From contig JAPXFQ010000831.1 of the NCBI GenBank assembly GCA_028564705.1, forward strand, positions 4,340,001-4,404,000: a stretch of DNA of 64,000 nucleotides, given 5' to 3'. The position numbers and the translations under genes are program-made. Within the stretch, counting starts at the first letter, position 1, and each line of letters opens with the position of its first letter. The stretch is from Apricaphanius iberus (Eukaryota; Chordata; Actinopteri; Cyprinodontiformes; Aphaniidae). Positions 34,965 through 48,879 of the stretch are shown here, in pieces. The notes beneath the pieces are model-generated. The model was not told where the DNA came from. It saw nothing but the letters and a program-made list of their open reading frames with translations, and ran no database searches.

Positions 34965-35749
34965 AATAACTCAGAAACATTGTATATAATAACACATATT
35001 AATTCATTTCCAGTGTGAAAGCTATAGTCTGGACTTTGTAAGAAAAAAGAGAGAGAGGGACATGACTTGAAAAAAAACGACCCAAGCTCCCTCCTCCTCC
35101 CTTTCTGATTGGTCTTGAAGTCGCGCCTACTTTTCCGTGCACGCGCCAGGTCAATGGGCCAAGACGTGCGGGGGAGAGAGAGAAAACAACCAGAGTGTCA
35201 ACAATGGAATTATTGGAGGTGAGGATGCTTTTTTGGTTTGGAATCGGTATCTTCTGCTCTTGAGCTGAGTGTTGATCCATGGCTGCGCTGGGACTAATGG
35301 CGGAGGCTTGATTCGGAGGCTACGTGTTAACAGAAAACTGAGCATGCGCGCAGTTACGAGCACGAGCACACTGCGTTTGTGATGATTGACAGCCCTCAGC
35401 ATCACTTGATTGGTTCAACTGGACCGCACCGTGGCTTTTGAGCCATAGCTGAGATACGGGAAGGCGGGACTTACAGTACCCGTAATGTTATAATTCATAA
35501 AATTACTTATTTTATATAAACATTTAAGGCCAGGAGGTCAATTTAATACAATTCTTAAAATTTGTAATTCATTTGGAGATCCAGACTATCACTTTAACTA
35601 AATATGATTGTAATGATTTCAGTAATACAATTCCTTCCCGTTTTTTCAGGAAAAAATGGAATTGGCAGGTCTCAATAATATTGTTATAATTTTTAGTTAA
35701 CACTGGAAATGAAGTATATATATTATTACGTATAAAGTTTCTGAGTTAT

Positions 35750-35814
35750 TCGTTAGCAAAGGATTAGTACAGGTGCTCAGAAAACACAGGCCCTTTTCTG
35801 TGTTCGAGTCCATC
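35750..35814 (+). repeat. tRNA-like module in right foldback arm
   Basis: Plus-strand counterpart of the left-arm module: TTAGCAAAGGATTAGTAC (35753-35770) is a worn A box and GTTCGAGTCC (35802-35811) a consensus B box. The two modules point away from the left side and towards the right end respectively, as expected from the inverted arms. Confidence 0.5.
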
Positions 35815-36119
35815 CCCTTTTTTTTCTTTTCTTTTTTTTGTGCCTTATAGCAACCCAAATGTATTAAGTTAACCCAACATGTTTACATTTAGTTTACTCA
35901 ACAAAATTCATTATTGCTAATTCAACCCAAATCAGTTGGGTGGAAATGATTTACATAAATGTATTATATTCACCCAAAAAGTTGTTGGTTTTTTTTAGTG
36001 TGGCTGCAACAACTCTTATATTATTGTGGAGGATTTTATTGTATTTTATTTTTTACTCACTCTGCTTTGCTAAATTGCTTTCATTTGGTTATATTAGAAA
36101 GTTTTAGAGCATCAATGGT

Positions 36120-36567
36120 TAGTTATGATCAAATTGCATTCCAGACTTGGACTATGTCACTCCAAAACCTTTATTTTGTTTCGTCGCACCATTTAGAGAT
36201 GGATTTGCTGGCATGATTCAGATCATTTTTGCAACCTAACCTTAGTGTTGATGAGTTTTAAATCACTTACTGATGGCTAGAAGTTTTCCTTCAGGATTTT
36301 CTGGTAGAGACCAGAATTCATGGTTCAATCGCAGATGGCTAGTCAGGCAGGCATTGACAAAGCAAAACAGCTCCAGACCATCACACTGACAAGATCGTGT
36401 GTGAACGATCATCTCTGAAGTTTTGTGTTGAATATTCACAGACGATTTACTATCAGTAGGATCAGGTTGTATAAACCTAAAATTTGTTTGATCTGAAATA
36501 TTTATAAATGAAAAAGAACAGAAGAAATATGTCAAAGGGACAAAATACATTTTCACAGCACTGTAGA
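36120..36567 (-). mobile_element. Tc1/mariner remnant
   Basis: The plus strand reads GACTTGGACTATGTCACTCC, then AAAACCTTTATTTTGTTTC and ATTTAGAGATGGATTTGCTG, the antisense of the 'KHTSK...WLKE.K....WP.Q' transposase region of a fish Tc1-like family. Next come CTTCAGGATTTTCTGGTAGA and AATTCATGGTTC, and the end ATTTTCACAGCACTGTA at about 36550-36566, a terminal repeat of the family. The DNA-binding half is deleted. No frame survives. Confidence 0.65.
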
Positions 36568-38320
36568 GTCAACTTGAGTCAAGGTGCACTTGAACAGCAG
36601 TTTGGAGTTATTTTTATGTACCTCTCTCGATTTCAAAGGTTAAAGTCGGGAGAGGCGGCAGCTTGAGTCATTTCAGCAAATTCCACACAACATTATATTT
36701 TCATCTGAAAGCTTCAAAGCCCTCGAGCTGCTTCAGCAAAGACGGTTCTTATCAGTCAGGAGAAGCACAGAAATGTTGTTATTTAGCCTTCTAGGCTGCA
36801 GAGAGAGGACCTTCAGGAGGTTGGGAGTAAAACCCCTGAAATATATTTCTATGGCAGGATGCTGCTGTTGATCAAACTTCTAGTAGATAGAACCTTTCAC
36901 TTTACTAAATCAGTCTTTGGCTGTGATGGTAAACATTTTCTTTTTGTTTGTAGTGTCAGTTTGTACATTATCCTGAACCTACTTTAGCATTATGACTCAC
37001 TGAAAATGGAAGGTAATGAATCTAAAAGTGGCTTTAATCTGATCACCAGGATCATTCAGTAGCAATGTGTAACTAAGGTAATTTATCTATTGATATCTGG
37101 AGTTTCTAAAAGATGCAACATGGTGTGACCCGAACCATCAGATGAGTAACCCACACGCTTTATGGACAGTCAGTAATTTCACAATATTTTATAATTTTGT
37201 TACATCTAGCGAACTTACAAAATAGTTTTGACCCCCTGTTGGTTACTTTATCTTAATTAGGACAGTTTACCAGATGGTATGTGTGGTCTCCATTTGACCT
37301 TCATGTGTTTTCCAAGCTACTCTGTGAAACTGAGAAGACGGTGTCCAAGGACTTATATGGAGGGATGGATTTTAGGATGTTCCCTTACTAATAATCTGTC
37401 TAGGGGTGTCTGTGTTAAGATTTCTATGAAGAGTACAAAAGCAGGTGAATGCAACGAGACAATTTGATTAGGTCATAATTGTGTTCATAGATCTGGGTAC
37501 TGGTAAATATTTTGTACATTTTTGAATAGGTGTAACCAGGGAGCAATCTAAGCCAGTCGGACTTGAAGACAATGTGAAAGTGACAAAAATTGCAGTTCCA
37601 CTATGGTATTGATTGCAGTCTCTGCTTCTGTTTATTCAGTAAGGAAATATTATCCCTCTGCTGTGCATTTAAGAGAAATTCATGTAGCTTTAGTAAAGTT
37701 TATGGACCAACAAGGCTTTATGCTTATATTTTACAAAATGATTGAATCTACCTAGAAGGGCAGAGGGGTAGCAGAATTGCTCAACCTAGATTTTTTTGGA
37801 CAAAAGCGGCCACTAACCTCCATTAGCTTCGGTTAGCTCTGTTAGCTCATAACTACATCAGCTCCACCTTTTTTCCCATTTTTATTTATTTTCCGGTAGT
37901 GAGGAGATATGTGATGCAGTCAAGATGGCGGTGGTGGAAACCAGCCAGTTGGCTTCAATTGAGCTCTTCAGAAACCTACAGGTGACGTCACGGAGGCTTT
38001 GTCCATATATATACAGTCAATGGGTGCAACCTATTGTTGGGATTGAAAACTAACAGTGGAGTTTTTTCTTGTTGAAGGAGTTCGTGTTTAAAACTTGGAC
38101 AGGAAGCTCCATTAGGGGTGATGCAGTTTTGGCCTCAAGAGGTACAAAACATTTGAGCTCCATAGTAAGGGGCCTTATGAACTTGGTCCTTAGTTCATAA
38201 GGTGAGGAGAGGGATTTTGTGTGGACTGAGCTACTATAATTGTCCAACTTTTGATCGCACCTGAATATAAGAGAAACTAACTAAAATATTAATGAAAAGA
38301 AGTATTTTTTTTACACATAT
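36568..38320. other. mostly unrecognised; repeat-like patch at 37790-38030
   Basis: 37790-38030 contains AGATGGCGGTGG, GGTGACGTCACGGAGGCTTT and GTCCATATATATACAGTCAA, phrases I associate with a widespread fish repeat, but its ends are not clear. No gene is supported. Confidence 0.4.
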
Positions 38321-38321
38321 G

Positions 38322-39480
38322 GGGCCTGATTTATCAATGGTTTGTGCTCGTTAAAACCACAGTAAACAGCACAGTGTCGCAAAAACAGGCCATACCTGAT
38401 TTACTTACATGGCCAGAGAGCATTGTGCCTGTTAAACCCAGAGCAAGACACACGCAATCCATTTACTGCTTTTCCTTAATCTAAATATGCAATATAGGTT
38501 GTTTCTGTAAGAAGACACAAAATATTTGGAGAACAGGCAAACGAGTAGGCGTAACAGGCGCAGTGTGATTTACTAAGCATAAAAGTGTTTGTGCCGGCTA
38601 TTTAAGCAACTATTTTTAGCACTTCTGAAAGGCATGTCTTAACTTTGCACTGCCACATTCAACATATGTTTACGTCATTTACACACAATTAAACCTATGC
38701 TATGTAGATATTTACTGTTTTTTTCCCCAAAAAAAGTATAATACGTATCATAACTCGGCGCGTTTCCACCTACTGAAGACTCGCTGGGCACAAAGTGAGT
38801 TATGATCCTTGTGGATCCTCATTATGTTCTTCAGTAGTGGTTAACTGTTCTGTGTTCCAAATAATACAATGTAGTAATCATGTACTACACCACAATGACA
38901 AAATGGCTGTATGTATTTAAAAACAAAATTCTGACATTTTAGATTACATATTTTCCATATCGCATTTTTTTTATCTACAGCAACTTGACATTTAATAGAG
39001 GCCATGATAAAGCATTTCAACAACCTTTGTAGAATATGAACATTTTAGCGACCTTGTTATGGACATGCTAGAGCTTTGATAAATCTGACTCTGGATTACG
39101 ATGCCGGCATTGAGCAGTGAGCAGTGCATCACAGCACACATTAAGTTTATTACTGAGAAATGAGAAACATAATTTGTGATATTCTAGCCTAATATTAATT
39201 AACTATGCAACAGCCATAGAACTGATACATATGTGTTTTTTTCCCCCTTTATTTTGACAAAGACGCATCATGAATCCATATATATTATTTCTCCTCTCTC
39301 TAGCCGTGATGCAGCTCATAGCTGCCCAAATTCCTCATTTGAATACTGCTCCACGCACCTGTTATGAATTGCTTGCTTAATCTTAGAGCAGCTGCAAATG
39401 AAGAACAATCCATAGGCACAAAATAGATGAGGCGCAGACAATATTGCGGTCATTATTAAGAACCTTGATAAGTCAGGCCC
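38322..39480. mobile_element. terminal-inverted-repeat element, superfamily open
   Basis: Left end GGGCCTGATTTATCAATGG (38322-38340); right end, reverse-complemented, GGGCCTGACTTATCAAGG. Sixteen of the first 18 bases pair. GCGCC/GGCGC words inside both ends also mirror one another. I see no convincing target duplication and no coding sequence in the 1159 bp, so it is a non-autonomous DNA element or MITE of uncertain type. Confidence 0.65.
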
Positions 39481-42450
39481 AGAGTATACAATGCACCTGA
39501 ATGTACGCTGCATGTTTTGATGTTGTAAAATTATATATTTATATATAAAGACAGTACACTGAAACTTTTTTAGCTTATATTTAGGAAGGTCCTTGTTTTT
39601 TTCTAGCTCTTCCTACCAAAAGAGTCATTCGTCACTGTCTTTGTCCTCTTCTTCCTCAAAAAAGCCACCAAAGTTGCCGTTTTCAGTATCTTTATGTCCA
39701 CTGTAAGCTTTTGTTGTCTTTTTACACTCTCTCAGTTCTTCCTGCTACCTTCTCTAACTTTTCACCATTGGTTGATTGAAGTCAAGCTTATGTGAAGTAG
39801 CTCCACTTCCTTCTTTGACAGCCAGTTTGATCACCAATGTCAGGCATAACGTAGAAGCTGCATTATATTCATGAGTGTTTTCCATTATGAGGCTGTGTGA
39901 ATGAAAACTAATGGTAATGTCTTCTTCGTTGCATAGTCTTTAACATGTCCAACTACAGGCTAGTAAAAATCTATTAACTAACTGCCTCAGTGTATTGCCC
40001 ACAGGGTCCAAAGTGTGTGAAAAAAACAGTATTGTATCATCCAAAAATTATGGTATGTTAAATAACTAATATAAAAATTATCTACTTTGTGTTTGCTTAT
40101 CATATAAAATCCATATAAGATACAATAAGGTTTTTGGTTGCAAGATGACAAAATGTGAACAAGTTTAGTATCAGCTCTATCTTTCCAACATAACTTTGGG
40201 GATCGCCCTATAACGTTCCATAGTTTTCATTCCTCATGCTAACAGCTTCATTTACTTTTGGGTCATGGGTTCAGCTGGAGAGCAGAGACTCCCAGGTGTC
40301 CTCAGTTAAAGTGACCTCCTCCAGCACCAACTTCAGCATCCCAAGATGCTTTGCAGTCAGCTGGGAGATACAATCCCAGCAGGAAGTACATTGTGTCTGC
40401 ACACTCAGCCATGTTTTTTAAATGACTAAAGGTGAGGCACCCGGGGAGCATCGGTTATGCAAGCCACCTTCACTGAAAATTCAGAACATGGAAGAGCATC
40501 AGGTCTACTGTGAGCCCAGATTTCAGCACATTTCACTCAATATCTGACAATAAACCAAGCTTTCATACGGGCTTTGCTTTGGTCTTTTTTTAGGCTCAGG
40601 CAGTACTGCGTTATGATCTATGCTGTAGATCATTAAAAAACATTTTTATCTCAGACTGTTTTTTACTCGCTTGATGTATTCAGTGATTCGTTCTTCTTTT
40701 TCCCTGCTTTTATATTAGAAAAAAGGGCTATCACACATGAGCTTTATTTTCAACAACAGGCTCTTCAGTTAATCTGGGTAAAAACAGATGAAAAGCTTAC
40801 CTTAAAATACATATATACATACATACAATTGATGATGACTTTGACCTACTTAACATTACCTGTGAAGTTCCACAAAGTTCTGTGCTAGGTTCTAAAATGT
40901 TATAATGATGGATTAATCAACGTTTAACATTTGAAATAATCTAAAATTCCCCTGCTTTGAATATATTTTAAATATGAAACAGCTTATGTGTACATTTAAA
41001 AAATGGTTGACAATTTTAAAGAAATGGTTTGACTTAAGTACATTAACACAAAGTTATAGCAAAACATGATTTGTAATATTTAGTTATAAGCATATAAGAA
41101 ATAGGTCAGTCTTATGATGAATAAAGTGTGCTTGACACCTCATATAAACAAAAAAAAAATGGAAAATTGTCCAAACCATTGCACTTCAATATTAAGTAAA
41201 TTGGTGTGTTATTTTTCTTTGCAGTTTTCATCTGTTAAAATTACATTTAGAGTCATTTTATTTTGCTGAGTTATAGGAAAATGTAGCCTCTAACTCTGCT
41301 TGTTTTTCAAACAGTTTAAGGTGCGAACAATTTGGAGGTACTAATTTGTTAATATACGTTGTTGTGAACTGTTATTTTGTAAAATAATTGCATACTTAAA
41401 ATTCTTAATTCATTTAATTCATACTTAAAAAAGTATTTCTAAAAAACGTTCAATCCCAACTGTTACCGTTTTGGATTTCTTCAGCTTCAAGTTTGTTTTT
41501 TACTTTGCTTTGTAGTTCTTACTTATTAACCAGTAGCGTTTGTGTAAACATGGGTTTTTTTCAGGCGTGGTGATTGGTAGGATGCGACTCGCGTCTCTGC
41601 CTTTCAGGGATTTTTTTAACAGTCAGCTGGTTCTAACCTGTTTTTTTTTTTTACTTCACAAACTGTATTTTATAAATAAAGATAGTTGTGTTATACAACT
41701 ATATTAGAAACCAATTAGATACACAAAGATACCTTGTGTGGAAATAAAAAAAGGAACCAATAAATAAAATTCACACTGATCATAAAAAATTAAAAGTAAA
41801 AAAAAAAAAAAGTTTTGTTGAGATGTTAATTACATTTTACTTCATAATTGCAACTGCAAGTGGTGTATTCATTGTTATAAAACTTGTTCTGTAAATAGTT
41901 TGTTATCAAAACCATTGATCTGAAGCTGAATGATGATGTTATTTAAATAGTTTTCTAATCAGCGATAAATATAAAAAATTCTGATCAATCCATATCAATT
42001 GCATGCTTAAAAACACATTCCAGTTAAAATTAAATTAAACCCCACCTACTTCCAGGCTAGGCCCCACCCATTCCGAGTAAAGATACAGATAATTTATATG
42101 GTTAACTGATACAGATAATGCTCATCCCTAATATTTAGGCTAATATGAGCATGTTAACGGTAGCTATGATGAAAAGTTGTAGAGAAATATGGAAGAAAAT
42201 GTAATGGTTTTCAGCAGCAGATGTTTTGGGATTATGTAAGAAAGACTTGTTGTGAACTAACTATTGTACAAGAGGACATTAACTGGACTGTTGTTGAATA
42301 AAAATACAGTTTTTGTTCTTGCTTGATTCTGTTAAAAATGTGGATGCAGATCATGTTTCTTTCTTAGAGGTATGACAAAAGCATTTACCAGTATGACTGT
42401 ATTCTTCATTGGAATAGATAATTGGAATTGCAAGAAACTCAGATGTAACC
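39481..42450. other. about 3 kb, AT-rich, one tiny LINE scrap
   Basis: 40838-40905 could encode DLLNITCEVPQSSVLGSK, resembling the CGVPQGSVLGP block of L2 reverse transcriptase, but it is too short to be sure. 42100-42132 ends GCTCATCCCTAA, like a hAT terminus without a visible partner. No gene seen. Confidence 0.4.
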
Positions 42451-42672
42451 CAGGGATCCCCAAACCCAGGCCTCGAGGGCCAGTATCCTGCTGGTTTTAG
42501 TTCTTTCCCTGGTACAACACACCAGAATCAAATGATGGCTCGTTAGCAGGCCTATGCAGAACTTTACCATGACGAGGAGGAAGTTGGACAATTTGATCAG
42601 CTGTGTTGGAGCAGAAGCACATCTAATACTGGTAGGGCACTGTCCCTTGAGGCCTGGAGTTGGGGACCCCTG
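42451..42672. mobile_element. 222-bp hAT-type MITE
   Basis: Left end CAGGGATCCCCAAACCCAGG and right end, reverse-complemented, CAGGGGTCCCCAACTCCAGG, with 8-bp flanks ATGTAACC (42443-42450) and ATGTAAAC (42673-42680) that differ at one position. Internal CCTCGAGGGCCAG and GGCCTGGAG blocks are typical of this abundant fish MITE. Non-coding; mobilised in trans. Confidence 0.85.
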
Positions 42673-42680
42673 ATGTAAAC

Positions 42681-43231
42681 TATGAATATGTATATAGAAT
42701 GGGTGCTGTGAAAAAAGACAGATTTGACCCAGAAGTATTTAACCTACCAATAGTTTGTGTGTATTTACACCTGCATAAAAGGTCTGGACCAGCACTTGAA
42801 ATAAACCCTGGTTCTTTTAATGTCAACCAAACAGTGCAGCTTTGAATACACCTTTACATTTTAAGAGGACTAGGGTTTGCTTTTTTTTCCGAACCAGAGT
42901 TTGATTGCACATTCCACCTCCCCATCCGAACCAGATTTTCAGGGCAAAGGAACTAGAGTTCGACTCAAGTGAATCACACAGGGCTGGTATGATTGCACCC
43001 GACTAAGTTGGCGGACCCAAGCCCAAGATAAGCAGGCACCCTACCCCAACAAAGGGAACAGTGATAAGTGAGAACTTTTGCATACAGTGGGAGTTAGGGG
43101 ACCACAACCACCCATTAAGAGCTAGAAACCACAGATGCATAAAAGTCCCCTCTAAAAACTAATATAATTGCCTATTTTAATAGTTCAAAAAGCCTGAGAA
43201 TATTCTCATTCATCCAGGTCATGGTTATCTG
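42681..43231. other. no recognised feature
   Basis: A 61-codon frame (42660-42845) begins inside the MITE and has no domain. Confidence 0.45.
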
Positions 43232-43299
43232 AAGGAAATTTCAATCGAACGCAACTGGACAAATGACCAAGTCCAGTTGCGTTCGATTGAAATTTCCTT
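43232..43299. repeat. 29-bp perfect inverted repeat with 10-bp loop
   Basis: 43232-43260 and 43271-43299 are exact reverse complements around the loop AAATGACCAA. The arms start AAGGAAATTTCAATCG. The preceding CATTCATCCAGGTCATGG is a phrase found with this hairpin in other fish repeats (recalled). Freshly duplicated or gene-converted arms are implied by the lack of any mismatch. Confidence 0.9.
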
Positions 43300-45540
43300 G
43301 AGATAATAGTTCAAAAACCAAATATACCTTAATATGCATTAATGTGCACAGGTGAAACAGTCTTGGCACAACAGAAGATAATATCTACCTCTATAATATA
43401 TTTTCCATATTTCTGCTTCTATGGGTACAGCCAGTCAGCACCGAAGAAAAAAAAGGCACTCTTTTTGTAAATGAAAGCCAATACATGTCAAATGTCATTA
43501 TGTCTGAATATGTTAAGTTCCCAAGCTGTATATTCTCTTTAATACTTAAAATATAATATATTTAAATCTATGAATATGCCAATTTTCCTTGAATAATTCT
43601 ATTCTATGTTCCACAGAAAATTCTGCTAATACTAAGCCGTGACTAGGAAAAGGTAACTAGTTCGTAGTGAATAACTAACAAGAGTGTTCTAATTTCTCAA
43701 TGAAACAACAGTGAACCACCCCCTACCCACCCAAAAAAAAAAAAATATTCCAATACCAAAACTGCAATAACTAATAGTAATTTAACATCTAGTTTGGATA
43801 TTCTGTACAGACGTACCAAGACCTTAAGTCAAAATGATAAATATAAGGGTTCTGCTCCATCACACTGATTGACTTTGCATGGTACTGTCCCCACATGGCC
43901 CTCACCTCCAACCATCTATCCCGCTGCAGCGCTCAGCCACAAACACACATCCAGGCCTACTTGCACCCCGCAGGCACAAACGGCATCAGACAGCCGAGCA
44001 GAAACAGTATCAGCTTTCAGTGTGCAGCTTACCATTTGCTGTGGCATGCATAGTGTATGACTACCACACCATTGCATTGAGTTTGTCACAGTGCTGCTAC
44101 GAACGCTGGAGGGAAGACTCGCATGTCAGGGTGGCAAATGTATGTACCTGCCATGAATGCAAGGCAGGGAGATCACAACATTGTGTAGGGCGGTGCAGGA
44201 ATGCTCAGCTCTGCCAGAACAGTCTCACTCTGAGAATGATGAAGCACTGATGGGATAGCAGACGGCAGCTTGCTGCAGAGAAAAGCTCACTTCCAGAATC
44301 AATGGTCCATATCATCCACGCTTATTTGCACTCAGGCTGTTTCATAAAACTGCAGCACGGTCAGTGTTTCTGCTCTTTCTCATGGCGTTTGTGCAAGTGG
44401 AGGGTTCACGGCGAAATCGCCAAGGTGAGACGGGTTTGAGCGGTACCGAGGGGCCGTATGCTTTCCATTTTCTAAACCCATGTGTAAAGTTTACATATGA
44501 GTAGTGCACGGGCTCACATAAGGTTTTGTGTGTAGGCTAAAGCAGCGCTGAAGTCATTGTAACACCTCCAATGAGTGTTCAGAGAGGTGGGCTCGTCACT
44601 GGTTTCACATTTCTGCGGGGGTGGACATTGAGAAAACTGCTGCTTTACCTGACACATTTCTTCCTTCCCCGCCTTCCCTGAATCCACACCCAGATTATTT
44701 TTCTTTTCATTTTTCTTTTTTTTGTTTCCCATTTGAAGCTCTGCCAAATGGGTCAAGGCCAGAGGAAACAAGCACAGTTTTGCTTGAATGCCTGCTAACC
44801 CTAATATAGCTCCAGTCAGTACTTTTTGTTGTTGTTGCTTTCTCTCACTCCACCTCTTGTTCTCACTTTTTTTCCTCATCCTTTCTGGCTTTTCACTGTC
44901 AGATCAAGCATCCACCTGCTACACCCACTTCCACTCCCTTGTCTCACTTCGCCCGTTCAGGAGCACACAATAATATTTGCTGTGCAATATGCACATCTTT
45001 GGATTGCAAAACAGGTGGAAAAATGAGACATCCAGCGGGCAGGCCGTCTCATTAGAAATATATATTCAAGGCACATCTTTCAAATTTTACATGCAGAGAT
45101 GTGCAAGGGGAGAAGGAACGAGGAAAGATTAATGTAAATCTCAAAATAAGGAAGGCATTAATATTTCATTAGTGTCTCTTTTTTCTCTCTCTGAGTGACA
45201 GAGGAGAGGAGATAGTGACTGATTTAATGATTTTAGTCTGGTTTATTTTCACCCCCTCCTTTCCCCTGGTTTCTCAGTCAGCAGATGGGTTTAGGCTCTT
45301 TTTTATGAAATCCTTACAGAAGCAGCTGCACGTAATTACAGTCAATTCTTCCTTATCTCTCAAATGAAAAAGATTAGATTATTTGTGAAAGAAATGTATG
45401 CAGCTTCCCTCCACTGATACTGGGTGTTATGGACCACATAGCTAGGTAATATGCATCATATCCCCTCACAAACACCAGCAAGCACACATTTAAACCAGCA
45501 GTGTGCAGATAGCAACTTATTTCATTTCAGCCCTTATACT
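43300..45540. other. about 2.2 kb without supported gene
   Basis: Contains frames of up to 123 codons (43879-44250, 44514-44879) with no domain; the latter is a Lys-rich shadow of a poly-T tract. 45180-45400 is complex, non-repetitive DNA with homeobox-like TAATTA words (for example CACGTAATTACAGTC), a candidate regulatory element. Confidence 0.4.
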
Positions 45541-45681
45541 ATGTCAGACTACAGTATTATCTTGATCAAACTGTCTGTTTTGAAAGAGGATCTTGCCTAC
45601 GTTGCTACTTACTCAGAGTCCCACTCTGAGTTTGGAGACGCAGCCCGCCGTCTGCTGCAAAGAATAAAGTCTCTGCTATGA
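45541..45681 (+). other. short unexplained open frame with protein-like C-terminus
   Basis: The frame from the ATG at 45541 reads MSDYSIILIKLSVLKEDLAY and ends AARRLLQRIKSLL before TGA (45679-45681). A polypyrimidine tract and CAG (TTATTTCATTTCAG, ending near 45529) precede it, as in a terminal exon. Composition is more protein-like than other frames here, but I recognise no family and see no partner exon, so it is noted, not called as a gene. Confidence 0.2.
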
Positions 45682-46146
45682 ATCAGCAGCTGAAGCTTTG
45701 AATCGTTGTGTGTCTTCCTCCGTATCAGTGGTTCAGATTGCCGCTTGCTTTGCCCAGATAAGGCACAGCAAGGTAATCTGATACACTGCTCAGCTTCACT
45801 GCTGTTTCTGTGCTACACAGAGCTTGGAGTTGTTAACATTTCTGTGTTTTGTGCAACAACAAGAAAGCATAATGCAAACAATTTCAGCAAAGTCTGAAGT
45901 AGATAGACTAATCTGCAGGTGCATTCCAGTAAACAAGAAGATCATTTATTTCAGCAGTTAAAAAAAAGCTTATTAAATACATTCATTAAACACAATGATG
46001 TATTTAACTTTATTTTGATGATTATGCTTTATGGGTAATGGAGCTCTCCAATCTTTCTGAACCATATTGCCTGATTTTAGTTTAATTTCTCTCAGAATAC
46101 TAAAGTAAAGTTTTTTTATGATTTGGAAATGTACCTTTCTTCTTAA
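45682..46146. other. no recognised gene
   Basis: 45915-46060 (TGCATTCCAGTAAACAAGAA, TGATGATTATG-like words) may be the worn end of another Tc1-like element immediately upstream of the complete one; not provable by eye. Confidence 0.35.
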
Positions 46147-46148
46147 TA

Positions 46149-47712
<1,564 letters not shown>

Positions 47713-47737
47713 TACATGATGGAAGTCATCAAGTCAC

Positions 47738-48871
47738 TAGGGCTGGACAATAATTCGATAGAAATATCTATCGATCAATTTATGTGTGGTGTGAACGGAA
47801 AAAAAGGGTTGACAAAAAAGTTTGATAAAGCTTTACATCAGGGGTCCCCATCAAGTAGCTTAATAAAACAGTCACTACTTACTCCAAACGAATCATCAAC
47901 GCTGACCTAGGCAGCTCCGTCGCTCATCACTCGTTTCTTTTAAACCACAAAAAGGAGCAAATGACTTGAGCTGCAACAGAATTTGTTGATGGTCCCTGAG
48001 CGAACCATCACTGTAAAACTATCTTCACCTTAGTCATATGTCACAGCAGGAGCATAAGAGAGAAGTTGTCCTGGAAAAATGTTTCAGCAGCTCAGGTAAA
48101 TGTTGCATCCCGTTTTGAACTGATCCGCGACACACAAAAACACTAAATATAGCAGTAATAAACTAAATTAAATACTTTGATCAGTTGTCTTAAACAGGAC
48201 TCCCCTCCCTCGGCTCACTGGGAATCCCTGTTATGAGAGAAGCTTACCCAAGTTGTGCTGCATGTAGCTTTTGAAATATCCACCCAGTTCTCCACCCAGT
48301 CCTAAGAAGCGATAAACGCTTTAAAAAACACGACTTAGGGTTGATAGACCTGCCGGTTTCAGCTCTCAGTGACTGGACACGGCTTCACTGTTATGGACTC
48401 CGTCAACACTCTGGTATTGGTGAGTAGCTGGTTAGCTCCAGCTTTAGCAGCTGAACTGAATTAGAAACTGCTTTATGGACAAACTAAACCAAAGGCTTCA
48501 TCAGTAATATAATAAAGTGTCATAAAATGTTGAAAAGATTACAAAGAGTGAAGATAAGCCTTTTATTTAAATTATTAACATAATTTAAAGAAAATATATG
48601 ATGGTTAATAACATGCATCTTTGTATTTACTGATGTTACTCAGGTGTGTTTTGTATGTCTTACAAACTTAGTTATGATTTAAAAAAGTGTTTGAAAAATA
48701 ACTTAATTTAATTTTTACTTAAAATGAGTTCATTGAAGAATAACAAAATAACCATAGAGGCACTTAAACTACCTGTTATACATTTTGTGATAGTTATTGA
48801 TAATTATCGATATTGATCAATTTGACTATTCCCTTTATCTATGAGCTCTTTGTCTAAATTGTCCAGCCCTA
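47738..48871. mobile_element. hAT-type non-autonomous element
   Basis: Left end TAGGGCTGGACAATAATTCG and right end, reverse-complemented, TAGGGCTGGACAATTTAGAC: the first 14 bases are identical. Flanks CAAGTCAC (47730-47737) and CAAGTCAT (48872-48879) are an 8-bp duplication with one change. TATCGAT-rich subterminal DNA is typical of a fish hAT family. The 1134 bp contain no transposase. It begins 25 bp after the end of the Tc1 element. Confidence 0.85.
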
Positions 48872-48879
48872 CAAGTCAT

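Larger units (their letters stand above)
34740..35988. mobile_element. foldback-type element with long inverted arms
   Basis: 34740-35020 and 35699-35988 are inverted copies of each other, with roughly 80-90 % agreement judged by eye and one A-rich insertion in the right arm. Shared blocks include TTGGGTGAA, GATTTGGGTTGA, AATAATGAATTTTGTTGAGT, TGTAAACA-GTTGGGT, GCTATAAGGCACAAAA, TTTTCTGAGCACCTG and TTCATTTCCAGTGT. Outer ends run into poly-A/poly-T next to GCCAC. The central 680 bp (35021-35698) hold no transposase. Each arm carries a tRNA-like module. It is probably a non-autonomous DNA transposon or a pair of short elements inserted head to head. Confidence 0.7.

Noticed and set aside
34900..35814. 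Functional tRNA genes in the foldback arms
   Set aside because: A and B boxes are present but no acceptor stem or clear anticodon arm could be paired by eye.
44514..44879. 121-codon Lys-rich minus-strand frame
   Set aside because: Antisense of T-rich tracts; low-complexity artefact.
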